This document shows, one piece after another, positions 25,695 through 34,110 of a stretch of DNA of 64,000 bases. Position 1 is the stretch's first letter; the number at the start of each line of letters is the position of its first letter. Below the pieces are notes generated by a model. The model did no database searches, was not told the origin of the DNA, and saw nothing but the letters and a program-made list of their open reading frames with translations. Position numbers and translations under genes: made by a program. The DNA is from JALZUE01 sp051251725. GTDB lineage: Bacteria; Pseudomonadota; Gammaproteobacteria; Enterobacterales; Alteromonadaceae. The DNA lies in assembly GCA_051251725.1 (NCBI GenBank), contig JBPOFN010000020.1:13916-77915 (forward strand). The letters are read 5' to 3'.

Positions 25695-26951
25695 TTAGCT
25701 TCTCACTTGACCATCGCCAATCACGACAAATTTTTCAGTGGTCAGTTCGTTTAAGCCCATTGGGCCATAAGCATGGAGCTTACTGGTTGAAATACCAATT
25801 TCAGAGCCCAAACCTAACTGGCCGCCATCAGAAAAACGAGATGAAGCGTTAACCATTACTACCGACGAGTTTATTTGGCGAACAAACTGTTGGCTGCGTG
25901 AAGTGTCTTGAGTAACAATAACTTCAGTATGATCTGAGGTGTATTTATTAATATGCTCAACAGCATCCTCAAAACCATCAACCACTTTAACGGCAATTTC
26001 TTGCGCTAAATATTCAGCGTGGTAATCAGCTTCTGTTGCTAATTCAACATTGGCAAAATAGCCTTGGCTTTTTTCACAAGCATGCACTTTTACGTTGAAC
26101 TCAGCTAAACCTTCAGCAGCAATAGGTAAAAATTGCTCAGCAACATCTTGATGGACTAATAAGGTCTCAAAAGAATTACAAGCACTAGGGCGCTGTGTTT
26201 TACCATTAACTAAAATGTTAATCGCTTTTGTTAAGTCAGCATATTTGTCGATAAATAAATGACACACGCCTTTGAAATGCTGAATAACAGGGATTTTACT
26301 GTTTTCAGTAACATAATTAATTAAGCCTTCACCACCGCGAGGAATAACTAAATCGATACTTTCACGCTGTTGCAATAACTCTTCGATCACTGAGCGGCTA
26401 GTATCAGGGATAACACAAACGATATTTTTGTTTAAGTTATTCTCTGCTAATACTTGATGCAAGCAGTCAGCTAATGCCAAGTTACTATGAATGGCTTCAG
26501 AACCACCGCGTAAAATAACCGCGTTGCCTGATTTAATACATAATGCAGCAGCTTCGGCGGTAACGTTTGGACGCGCTTCATAAATCATTGCGATAACGCC
26601 TAAAGGAATACGCATTTTACCAACTTGCATACCATTTGGACGTAAACTTACATTATTCATATGACCGATAGGATCAGATAAAGTCGAAATTTCGCGGAGC
26701 GCGTCAGCAATATCTTTGATACGTGCTTCTGTTAATAACAGACGATCGAGCATGGCTTCTGATAAACCTTTGTCACGACCGGTTTGAATGTCTTTTTCAT
26801 TTTCTTTCAAAATGTTTGCAGTGCGCGCTTCAATGCCTGCAGCCATCGCGGTTAATAAGTCGTTTTTTTGCGTAGTGGTTAATTGTGCTACGACACGACT
26901 GGCGATACGTGTTTGTGCGGCTACTTCTGCAATATTAAATTCTGTACTCAT
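25695..26951 (-). CDS. proA: Gamma-glutamyl phosphate reductase
   Basis: The 418-residue aldehyde-dehydrogenase-fold enzyme shows ProA blocks: PLGVIAMIYEARPNVTAEAA, the SGNAVILRGGSEAIHSN cofactor segment and the catalytic Cys in TQRPSACNSFETLLV. The FSDGGQLGLGSEIGISTSK end is also present. It reduces gamma-glutamyl phosphate with NADPH to glutamate semialdehyde, the second step of proline synthesis. It is 20 bases downstream of proB and cotranscribed with it. Confidence 0.96.
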   Translation of the reverse strand: MSTEFNIAEVAAQTRIASRVVAQLTTTQKNDLLTAMAAGIEARTANILKENEKDIQTGRDKGLSEAMLDRLLLTEARIKDIADALREISTLSDPIGHMNNVSLRPNGMQVGKMRIPLGVIAMIYEARPNVTAEAAALCIKSGNAVILRGGSEAIHSNLALADCLHQVLAENNLNKNIVCVIPDTSRSVIEELLQQRESIDLVIPRGGEGLINYVTENSKIPVIQHFKGVCHLFIDKYADLTKAINILVNGKTQRPSACNSFETLLVHQDVAEQFLPIAAEGLAEFNVKVHACEKSQGYFANVELATEADYHAEYLAQEIAVKVVDGFEDAVEHINKYTSDHTEVIVTQDTSRSQQFVRQINSSVVMVNASSRFSDGGQLGLGSEIGISTSKLHAYGPMGLNELTTEKFVVIGDGQVRS

Positions 26952-26971
26952 ATTAACTCTCTTTTTTTTAC

Positions 26972-28072
26972 TTAAGCGATAATGACCATATCGTCTCGGT
27001 GAACTATTACTTTACTTGGACAATACCCTAGAATTTGATCAATTTTATCACTTTTTTGTCCTTTAATTTTGTCTAAATCACGATAACTGTATTGGCAAAT
27101 GCCTTTTGCTATGACTTTTTGGCTTTCACCATTGATAATATCAATCGATTCACCCGCGGCAAAGCTGCCCGTGACCTGCTTAATTCCTGATGGTAGTAAC
27201 GATGCACCTTTATTTAATAGCGCATTACTCGCACCCGCATCTAATATCAGTTGGCCATTGCTTTTCAACGTGTGTTTTAGCCACTGTTGTTTTGCTTTGG
27301 TTGCTGCTTGCTGGGCAATAAAGCGGGTACCTGGATTTTCACCTTGTAATAACTGCTCAAAAACCTCGGCCTTGCTACCATTGATAATGTAGGTATCAAT
27401 GCCGTTTTCTGTTGCTTTGTCAGCGGCTTGAATTTTTGTTTTCATGCCGCCAGTAGCAATCACATTGGTCGTTGAGCCAGCCATTGCGTAAATATCATCG
27501 GTAATTTCAGCAATTTCACTAAACATTACCGCATCCGGATTTGAACGCGGATCAGCATTATAAACACCATTAATGTCACTTAAAATAAATAAGCAGTCGG
27601 CTTCACTGACTAAAGCAACTAATGCCGCTAAATTGTCATTATCACCAACTTTTAACTCGTCGGTGGCAACTGTGTCATTTTCATTAACAATCGGTAGGAC
27701 ATTATTTTCCAATAATACCCGTAAGGTATTTTTAATGTTGATATAGCGCTGGCGATCTTTTAAATCGGCATGCGTGATCAGCAATTGGCTACAATCGGCA
27801 GCAATATACTTTTGCCAATTAGCCATCATTTGCATTTGACCAACGGCAGCCATCGCTTGTTTAGCTGGAATTGAGGGGATCGGAGAGCCGTGTTGAATTA
27901 AATTACGGCCAGCAGCAACACTGCCAGACGACACTAAAATAATTTCTTTGCCAGCTTGTTGGCATTGGTTAATAAAGTTAGCAATAGCGGTGACATATTT
28001 GCCACTGCAGCCATTGGCATCGGGGGCAACAAGTGCACTCCCTACTTTAATAACAGCACGGTTAAAGTTCAT
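26972..28072 (-). CDS. proB: Glutamate 5-kinase (full length, with PUA domain)
   Basis: The 366-residue product is an amino-acid kinase (RAVIKVGSALVAPDANG, LVSSGSVAAGRNLI, PIVNENDTVATDELKVGDND, ATGGMKTKIQAA) followed by a PUA domain (about 275-366; GASLLPSGIKQVTGSFAAGE). It makes gamma-glutamyl phosphate, which ProA reduces. The PUA domain takes part in proline feedback inhibition in E. coli. First gene of proBA. A second, PUA-less kinase is present at 13513-14331. Confidence 0.96.
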   Translation of the reverse strand: MNFNRAVIKVGSALVAPDANGCSGKYVTAIANFINQCQQAGKEIILVSSGSVAAGRNLIQHGSPIPSIPAKQAMAAVGQMQMMANWQKYIAADCSQLLITHADLKDRQRYINIKNTLRVLLENNVLPIVNENDTVATDELKVGDNDNLAALVALVSEADCLFILSDINGVYNADPRSNPDAVMFSEIAEITDDIYAMAGSTTNVIATGGMKTKIQAADKATENGIDTYIINGSKAEVFEQLLQGENPGTRFIAQQAATKAKQQWLKHTLKSNGQLILDAGASNALLNKGASLLPSGIKQVTGSFAAGESIDIINGESQKVIAKGICQYSYRDLDKIKGQKSDKIDQILGYCPSKVIVHRDDMVIIA

Positions 28073-28650
28073 TTAAGCTCCTAGGTCTTGATTTACCCTT
28101 TTTATGCGATAGACAAAGTAGTTGCAAGTTAGATCACATAATTTTTCAAGATTGTTAATTTTACTGCTTTTATCTGAAAAAGACACAATATTGCTTGTTT
28201 TTAGTGATTAAAAATTATGTTTTTTCTGTTATTAACTTACTTGGTTAACGATATGTTGCAAAAACACCCAATTAAGCAATTGCTCGCAAAGGCTTTTTAT
28301 TCGCGGCTTGTTTGGATGTTATCTTGAATATTTGCATCGTTACTAAGTTAGAAGTTATATAATGTTGTTATCTTGCTTTCAAGTTGCTGTAATCTGTTGA
28401 TATATACTTAAATATCCACCATATTACTGATTTTAACCGCAAATATATCGGTGACTGTGGATAACTATATGAACTCAAAATTGTTAAAATAATAGCGAAA
28501 GCTGGAATTTTTTATATATTTATACTGAAACAAGGCGAAAAAATCATTAAAATTATTACCTTAACGGTACAGATAGGTTTATGGTTAGTTTAGAAGCTAG
28601 TTCAGTTTACCTGTTTTACTGCGAATACACTTTTTCAAAGAATAAATTTT
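28073..28650. other. Divergent promoter region, proBA / acyltransferase
   Basis: 578 bases, AT-rich, between divergent genes. No coding-quality frame, structured RNA or repeat recognised. Confidence 0.5.
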
Positions 28651-29556
28651 ATGCTTAGTTTTTTACCAAGCCAATTAATTGGCTTTTTATCCTTTATTAT
28701 ATATTGCGCTAACACTGTGTTTTGGGTCGTGCCTATTGTGATTTTTTCCTTATTAAAGGCATTAATACCGATCAGGTTTTGGCAAAAGGCAATGAGTTAT
28801 CTGTTAGATAATAGTGCGAGTGCTTGGGTTGGGGTCAATACCTTGATTCAAAAACTATTCATTAATATGAAGATCAACGTGTCGCCGTTAACGCAGCTAA
28901 CTAAAGATGATTGGTACTTAGTGGTCAGTAATCATCAAAGTTGGGTTGATATTGTTATTTTGCAACGGTTATTACACGGTAAAATCCCCTTTTTAAAATT
29001 CTTTCTTAAAAAAGAGCTTATTTTTGTGCCGTTTTTAGGTATTGCTTGGTGGGCGCTGGATTTTCCTTTTATGAAACGATACAGCCAAGCATTTTTGAGA
29101 AAGAACCCGCATTTAATTGGTAGTGATTTTGAAACTACCCGTAAAGCATGTGAAAAATTTAAACATAAACCTGTCAGTGTGATGAATTTTATTGAAGGCA
29201 CAAGGTTTACGGCGCAAAAGAAAACTCAGCAAAATTCACCTTATCAATATTTATTAAGACCAAAAGCTGGTGGCGTCGCATTGGCATTAGGAGCAATGGG
29301 CGAATATTTTACTAAGTTAGTGAATGTGACTATTTATTATCCGGAAGGTAAACCAACCTTTACTGATTTTTTGTGCGGCCGTATCAAGCAAGTTGAAGTT
29401 GATGTTCAGGTTACTGCAATTGACGAACGTATGGTTGGTGATTATTACGGTGACAAAAAATTCAAACAAGGTTTTCAAGTTTGGCTTAATCAGCTGTGGT
29501 TAGAAAAAGATCAAAAATTGATTGAGTTTAATCAAGCAAGTAAATTAAATAAATAG
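28651..29556 (+). CDS. PlsC-family acyltransferase, YihG-like
   Basis: N-terminal membrane segments (about 1-35) precede the acyltransferase motifs: NHQSWVDIVI (H-x4-D), the FLKKELIFVPFLGIAWWALD-type block II and FIEGTRF (block III). The sequence follows E. coli YihG closely (DFPFMKRYSQAFL..., TTRKACEKFKH). YihG is a 1-acyl-glycerol-3-phosphate acyltransferase homologue at the inner membrane. It is followed after 7 bases by a mechanosensitive channel gene, so both are likely cotranscribed. Confidence 0.88.
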   Translation: MLSFLPSQLIGFLSFIIYCANTVFWVVPIVIFSLLKALIPIRFWQKAMSYLLDNSASAWVGVNTLIQKLFINMKINVSPLTQLTKDDWYLVVSNHQSWVDIVILQRLLHGKIPFLKFFLKKELIFVPFLGIAWWALDFPFMKRYSQAFLRKNPHLIGSDFETTRKACEKFKHKPVSVMNFIEGTRFTAQKKTQQNSPYQYLLRPKAGGVALALGAMGEYFTKLVNVTIYYPEGKPTFTDFLCGRIKQVEVDVQVTAIDERMVGDYYGDKKFKQGFQVWLNQLWLEKDQKLIEFNQASKLNK

Positions 29557-29563
29557 GATTCTA

Positions 29564-30808
29564 ATGAGTGAGTTATTAATACAGTGGTTAAGTGTTTTAA
29601 GCATACCTGAGCAATTTTTGCCGATGGCAGCTTTAATTACGGGCTTAGCAATTATTATAATACTTGCGATTATCAGTCATTATTTGGCTAAACATCAGAT
29701 GTTATTTTTTGCCAAACAATGGGCTAGTCGCACTAAAAATACTTTTGATGACAAACTGATCGATCATAAATTTTTCTCTCGTGTTGCTTCCCTCGTACCA
29801 AGTTTGGTTACCATCTTTTTAGTGCCTCATCTATTAATTGAGGACAGCACCTTAAGCCATGTTATTTTGGTTTTTGCTCGAGTCGCAATTTGCTTTCAAA
29901 CTGCACAATGTATCAGTGCTTTGATGAATGTTTTTAATAATATCTATCGCGATGTTGCACATGATAAATACATTCCATTGAATTCTTCTATTCAGGTGAT
30001 CAAGTTAGTTATTTATATTGTTGCTACTATCTTAGCGGCTTCGTTTGTTATTGACCGTTCACCTGTGTATTTATTAAGTGGCTTAGGGGCATTAACTGCC
30101 GTTTTGTTGTTGATATTTCAAGACACCATTAAAGGTTTAGTAGCAAGTATTCAAATATCGGCTAACCGTATGGTTGCGCCGGGTGATTGGGTTGAGCTAC
30201 CTAATTATGGTGCTGATGGCGATGTTATCGAGATCGGCTTAAATACCGTTAAAATCCGAAATTTTGATAAAACTATTACAACGGTGCCAACGTACGCTTT
30301 AATTAGTGGTTCGTTTAAAAACTGGCGTGATATGTTTCACTCTGGTGGGCGCAGAATTAAGCGCTCAATTCTTATTGATGTTAGTAGTATTTCATTCTAT
30401 CAGCAGGAAGATATTGAACAATTATCCTCTGTGGTACTGATAAAAGATTATATCACTGCCAAGAAGCTTGAAATTACACAGTGGTGCCAAGACAAAGGTA
30501 TTGCCGATCATGATGCTGTTAATGCACGCCAGTTAACCAATATTGGAACTTTTAGAGCTTATATTGAAGCTTATTTACAGTCACATGAAAATGTTCACCA
30601 AGAAATGACTTGTATGGTTCGGCAATTACCGGCAACTGCAACTGGCTTACCTTTAGAATTGTATTTTTTTAGTAATGATCAAAACTGGATAAATTATGAA
30701 AAAATACAAGCAGATATCTTTGATCATATTTTTGCCATGGCGCCTATTTTTAAGTTGCGAACCTTTCAGCATCCAACCGGTTCAGATTGGCGTGGCTCAC
30801 AGCAATAA
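29564..30808 (+). CDS. ybdG: MscS-family mechanosensitive channel, YbdG type
   Basis: This 414-residue protein equals E. coli YbdG (415) in length and pattern. Five N-terminal transmembrane segments lead into the pore-lining/beta-domain junction LLSGLGALTAVLLLIFQDTI, then GDWVELPNYGADGDVIEIG. Its last part contains FHSGGRRIKRSILIDVSSI and RQLTNIGTFRAYIEAYL, as in YbdG. These channels release solutes on hypo-osmotic shock (MscM activity for YbdG). It is downstream of and close to the acyltransferase gene, linking it to membrane lipid synthesis. Confidence 0.9.
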   Translation: MSELLIQWLSVLSIPEQFLPMAALITGLAIIIILAIISHYLAKHQMLFFAKQWASRTKNTFDDKLIDHKFFSRVASLVPSLVTIFLVPHLLIEDSTLSHVILVFARVAICFQTAQCISALMNVFNNIYRDVAHDKYIPLNSSIQVIKLVIYIVATILAASFVIDRSPVYLLSGLGALTAVLLLIFQDTIKGLVASIQISANRMVAPGDWVELPNYGADGDVIEIGLNTVKIRNFDKTITTVPTYALISGSFKNWRDMFHSGGRRIKRSILIDVSSISFYQQEDIEQLSSVVLIKDYITAKKLEITQWCQDKGIADHDAVNARQLTNIGTFRAYIEAYLQSHENVHQEMTCMVRQLPATATGLPLELYFFSNDQNWINYEKIQADIFDHIFAMAPIFKLRTFQHPTGSDWRGSQQ

Positions 30809-30955
30809 CGTTTTTAGTTATAAATATATTATTAATGATTCGATAATCGAATAAAAAAACATCACTATTGTTGCTGGCTTTGTTGATATAAACAACAATG
30901 TAAGTTAATGTGTTGCTATTAAAATAAGATTGTAAATTTGGTATCGAGGATTAAA

Positions 30956-31210
30956 ATGCAAGCGTTATTAGAGCGTGAAGTATTGTTAGAAAGAAGACAA
31001 TACAATCCAGAAAAATCAGCTTTGTGGGATAAGTTAACACTTGCGCAAAAATTTGCCGCCAGTAGTTTAGCGCAATTTGGTTATAACCTTGCCTTTATTC
31101 GTAACAGTAGCTTAGGAACAATGGCGGTTATGTTATGCGATGGTAATGCGGCAACTATTGTTGATGATGGTCAAATTGATACTTCTCCTGATATTATTAT
31201 CAGACCGTAA
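30956..31210 (+). CDS. Small conserved protein of unknown function (84 aa)
   Basis: The product begins MQALLEREVLLERRQYNPE from ATG 30956, which has GAGG at good spacing. A TTG 18 bases upstream would add six residues and is less likely. No signal peptide or membrane segment is seen, and no domain is recognised. It is soluble-looking, with a central FGYNLAFIRNSSLGTMAVMLCDG segment. It is followed by a terminator and preceded by about 150 bases, so it has its own promoter. Confidence 0.7.
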   Translation: MQALLEREVLLERRQYNPEKSALWDKLTLAQKFAASSLAQFGYNLAFIRNSSLGTMAVMLCDGNAATIVDDGQIDTSPDIIIRP

Positions 31211-31224
31211 TTCGGTAGTAAAAT

Positions 31225-31267
31225 TCAGTCATAAAAAAAGCACCTAAGGTGCTTTTTTTATGACTGA
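31225..31267. terminator. Long symmetrical bidirectional terminator
   Basis: An almost perfect palindrome, with AAAAAAAGCACCT facing AGGTGCTTTTTTT and a further TCAGTCAT/ATGACTGA extension. It separates convergent genes ending at 31210 and 31271. Confidence 0.92.
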
Positions 31268-31270
31268 TTT

Positions 31271-31777
31271 TTACTTTCTTAATTTTTTATCGAATTGTAA
31301 TAATAACGCTTCAACTAAAGATATAAAACCCTGTAAATTATTACTTGCCCACATTTTTTTTATCCCGATTTCTTGCGTTGCAATGTAACGGGTAAAATTA
31401 TTAAAAGCGCCAGGAGCACAAGCATCAAAACAGGTTTTGGTAATGGTTTTTAATTGGACTTGGCCTAATAAACATTCACGGTAAATAGAGCTGTAATGTA
31501 AGGTTAATAAGGTTAATATTTCGATTTCATCGCTAAGCGCTTCTGTTAACCTATCTTCCTCAATTGTACTTTTGATTTCATTTAGTCGAAAGCGAGTAAA
31601 CTCTTCATTTTTAGTTGCTGAAACCAGCATTGATTCGATTAAGGCGGTATTGTCTTTTTTTATTTGCTTGGTTTCTCGTTTAGCCTTATTGAGCTGTGTT
31701 TGTAAGCCCTCGGCCCTAAAAAATAAATAAATACTGATCAATACAAACAGCACAATTAGTGTGATAACTATAAACAT
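31271..31777 (-). CDS. Membrane-anchored coiled-coil protein, unknown function
   Basis: The 168-residue protein has one N-terminal membrane segment (FIVITLIVLFVLISIYLFF), then a charged helical region (about 25-60, coiled-coil-like) and a helical C-terminal part with two cysteines (KTCFDACAPG). No family recognised. An AGGA SD is present. It starts 8 bases after the stop of the TPR/GGDEF-like gene, so the two are an operon; a structural or signalling partner is the simplest guess. Confidence 0.65.
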   Translation of the reverse strand: MFIVITLIVLFVLISIYLFFRAEGLQTQLNKAKRETKQIKKDNTALIESMLVSATKNEEFTRFRLNEIKSTIEEDRLTEALSDEIEILTLLTLHYSSIYRECLLGQVQLKTITKTCFDACAPGAFNNFTRYIATQEIGIKKMWASNNLQGFISLVEALLLQFDKKLRK

Positions 31778-31785
31778 AACATTTC

Positions 31786-33657
31786 CTAAGGGTTTACTTG
31801 GCTAACTTTATTTTTAATAGACTCGGTTAATCTAGATAAAAAGATAAATGGATCAATATCTTGGACATTCAAGGTGTCCAGAGCATAATCAATATTAACG
31901 GCAATTTCACCCAAGTTCGCAAAAAATCTTACTTTCAGCGCTTCGGTTAGGGCTGCGACAAGCTTTTCTACCTGTTCTTTGTCTTGGTGTGGAAAAATTA
32001 AAATGTATTCACCACGGTTTAATATGCCGGCTAAATCAAACTCTCCTTTATATTCATTTATCACAGTTGCTAAAGTGCTTTTTACTTCGTTTAGCTCTTT
32101 TTTATTGCATTTAAAGGTGAGCTCTTGCCAGTTATGTATTAATAAATAGCCGACACTTAATTTATATTGATACTTTCGCGCCATTTTATATGACTTTTGA
32201 TAAATTATTTTGGTTTGTGAGCTGTTGGGTAACACCGATAGCGGAACATCATGGTCATGCTGAAATTGGGTATAATTGTCATTACGTTTTCTGATCAGGC
32301 TAATAAAAAGTAAGATAATTAAAGCAAGAATGATGAGAATTAGAATGTCAGTGAATTGTTTGTTCTTTCTGAATTTTTCAGCAAACTGCGCTTGGAATTC
32401 ACTTTTTAGAGCCAGCTGCAGGGTAACTTTTCGGTTATGTTGACTGGCTTGATCGGCTTTTAATTGTTTTTCGAAAATCGACTGTCGCTGACCTTCTCGT
32501 ACACTGTATAAGGTAATGTATTGGTTAAGCATTTGCCATGCTTTACCTTGTTCATTTTGGTCTTCATACATTTCTGATAATAGCTTATATAATTCAATTT
32601 GCTCTGCGGATAAATCAAGATGCTTGGCGGTAAATTCAGCGCGCATTAATAATTTGTAAGCCTGTGTTTTATTACCTAACTTTAAGTTTACCTTTGCTAA
32701 TACAATTAGGGTACTAAGGTAGGGCTTAGAAAGGTTTCGGCCGCTAAATAATTGTTCGGCAAGGGTTAGTCGGTCAAAAGCTTGTTGATAGCTTTGTTGT
32801 GAATAAAGCACTTCCCCTAAACCTAACTCAGCATAACCTTGTTTAATTGGTGAATTAGTTTTTACTGCCTCTTGTTTTGCTTGCCAAAAAGCATCGTAGG
32901 CGTCATTAAAGCGATTTAATTGTCGGTAGGCTGAAGCTAAGGCAAAATAACTATTGCCGATATCATTGGTTTTGGCGAATTTGTAACGTAAATTTAGCAA
33001 CTTAAGGTGCATAGAAATGGCGGTTTCATAGTCACTTAAATAGTGATGTGCGGTCGCTAATATTTCCAATAAATCGATATGGTCTAAAAACTCTTGATGT
33101 TCTTCAAGTATGCTTTCAATTTGTTGTAGGTCTTTTAATGCCGAGGGGTAATCAACAATGAGTGCAAAAACAACAGCGCGATAACCTAAACCTTTTAATC
33201 GATAAGTGATTAATGTTTCATCTTTGGCCAATACGATTATTTCATCAGAGACTTTTTTTACTTGTTGGAACTTACCTTTGGCATAATAACTTGAGGCGCT
33301 TTTTAACAATAAATTGAGTTTAATCGCAGGCTCTGAGATATTTAGCCCTAAACCATCTTGAGAGAACTGAAATGCTTTAGCTAAGTCGCCGCGATTAACC
33401 GCAATATCAGCTAAGAGAATGTAAGCTTTTGCGATTGTTGTTTGATCATAATAATGGCGATTCTTAATGAGCTGGCTAGTTAAGCTTAATATCTCTTTAT
33501 CGGGTAAGTTTTCTTTATCGAGTTGTAAATAATATTCAACTTTTTTTACGTTACCATCGACATCTTCTAAGTGCTCATCTGCATGTGCGGCTGAGCTGAG
33601 CTGGCAGAAAATAGCTACAAAAATAACAAATGCGCTTGTTAAAGTTTTAAGTAACAA
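31786..33657 (-). CDS. TPR-repeat sensor protein with degenerate GGDEF domain
   Basis: A signal peptide (ends ...SSAAHA) is followed by a TPR solenoid (about residues 60-400, e.g. IGNSYFALASAYRQLNRFNDA and GYAELGLGEVLYSQQSYQQA). A coiled coil and one transmembrane helix (ILILIILALIILLFISLI, about 440) lead to a cytoplasmic domain. There, LNRGEYILIFP occupies the position of the R-x-GGDEF loop, so the catalytic signature is lost and cyclase activity is unlikely. The start is TTG with SD AAAGGG. The architecture resembles the TPR-TM-GGDEF sensors common in Alteromonadales. Confidence 0.8.
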   Translation of the reverse strand: MLLKTLTSAFVIFVAIFCQLSSAAHADEHLEDVDGNVKKVEYYLQLDKENLPDKEILSLTSQLIKNRHYYDQTTIAKAYILLADIAVNRGDLAKAFQFSQDGLGLNISEPAIKLNLLLKSASSYYAKGKFQQVKKVSDEIIVLAKDETLITYRLKGLGYRAVVFALIVDYPSALKDLQQIESILEEHQEFLDHIDLLEILATAHHYLSDYETAISMHLKLLNLRYKFAKTNDIGNSYFALASAYRQLNRFNDAYDAFWQAKQEAVKTNSPIKQGYAELGLGEVLYSQQSYQQAFDRLTLAEQLFSGRNLSKPYLSTLIVLAKVNLKLGNKTQAYKLLMRAEFTAKHLDLSAEQIELYKLLSEMYEDQNEQGKAWQMLNQYITLYSVREGQRQSIFEKQLKADQASQHNRKVTLQLALKSEFQAQFAEKFRKNKQFTDILILIILALIILLFISLIRKRNDNYTQFQHDHDVPLSVLPNSSQTKIIYQKSYKMARKYQYKLSVGYLLIHNWQELTFKCNKKELNEVKSTLATVINEYKGEFDLAGILNRGEYILIFPHQDKEQVEKLVAALTEALKVRFFANLGEIAVNIDYALDTLNVQDIDPFIFLSRLTESIKNKVSQVNP

Positions 33658-33795
33658 TGAATATCCCTTTCTAAGTAGAGGCTACAGAGGTTGTTATAAG
33701 CTTGAGCTAATTATGTTGTGAATAATACTATACTTTAGCCGTGGGGGTTTACAAGTCTCGAGACATCGATGATAATGATTTCAGAGCTACTAAGC

Positions 33796-33876
33796 TTGAA
33801 AAAGGCAAATCTAGTGAAAACTAGAGACGCAAAGTTACCGGTCTAAGGGGAAACCTAAGACAGCGGAACTACCAAA
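33796..33876 (+). ncRNA. Cyclic di-GMP-I riboswitch aptamer (GEMM-I)
   Basis: The segment contains the GEMM-I conserved blocks in order: GGCAAA, a hairpin CTAG-TGAAAA-CTAG with a GAAA-type loop, GACGCAAAG, TTACCGGTCTAAGG, a second hairpin with GAAA loop and CCTAAGACAGCGG, ending AACTACC. This parallels the Vibrio cholerae Vc2 aptamer (GGGCAAACC...GACGCAAAG...GGTAGCGG). It lies about 240 bases before the start of a plus-strand GGDEF-like gene, which it should control. The exact P1 boundaries are approximate. Confidence 0.88.
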
Positions 33877-33921
33877 TTTAGATATAGTGGGGGCTTATCT
33901 ATTTTCGTTAGTCAGCTAACA

Positions 33922-33950
33922 CGGTACTTTGCGTGCTTCCTTTTTTCTTC
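33922..33950 (+). promoter_or_regulatory. Candidate expression platform of the c-di-GMP riboswitch
   Basis: CGGTACTTTGCGT at 33922-33934 is complementary (one bulged base) to ACGCAAAGTTACCG in the aptamer core, 33827-33840. It is followed by CTTCC and T6. The two forms are mutually exclusive: the free RNA could pair the aptamer core with this segment and terminate, while bound RNA would not. A small GTTAG/CTAAC hairpin sits just before it (33907-33920). Confidence 0.55.
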
Positions 33951-34110
33951 AAATCTCTTCAATAATCACTTCCTGTTTCTCTATTTCATATAATTGTAAA
34001 TAAAGCTTTACAATAAATTAACAAAAATCCAGAATGTATTAACAAAGCTTTTACATAATCGCTTTAGTTTTAAATATAAAAAAAAATAATAATAAAATTA
34101 TAAATATATT

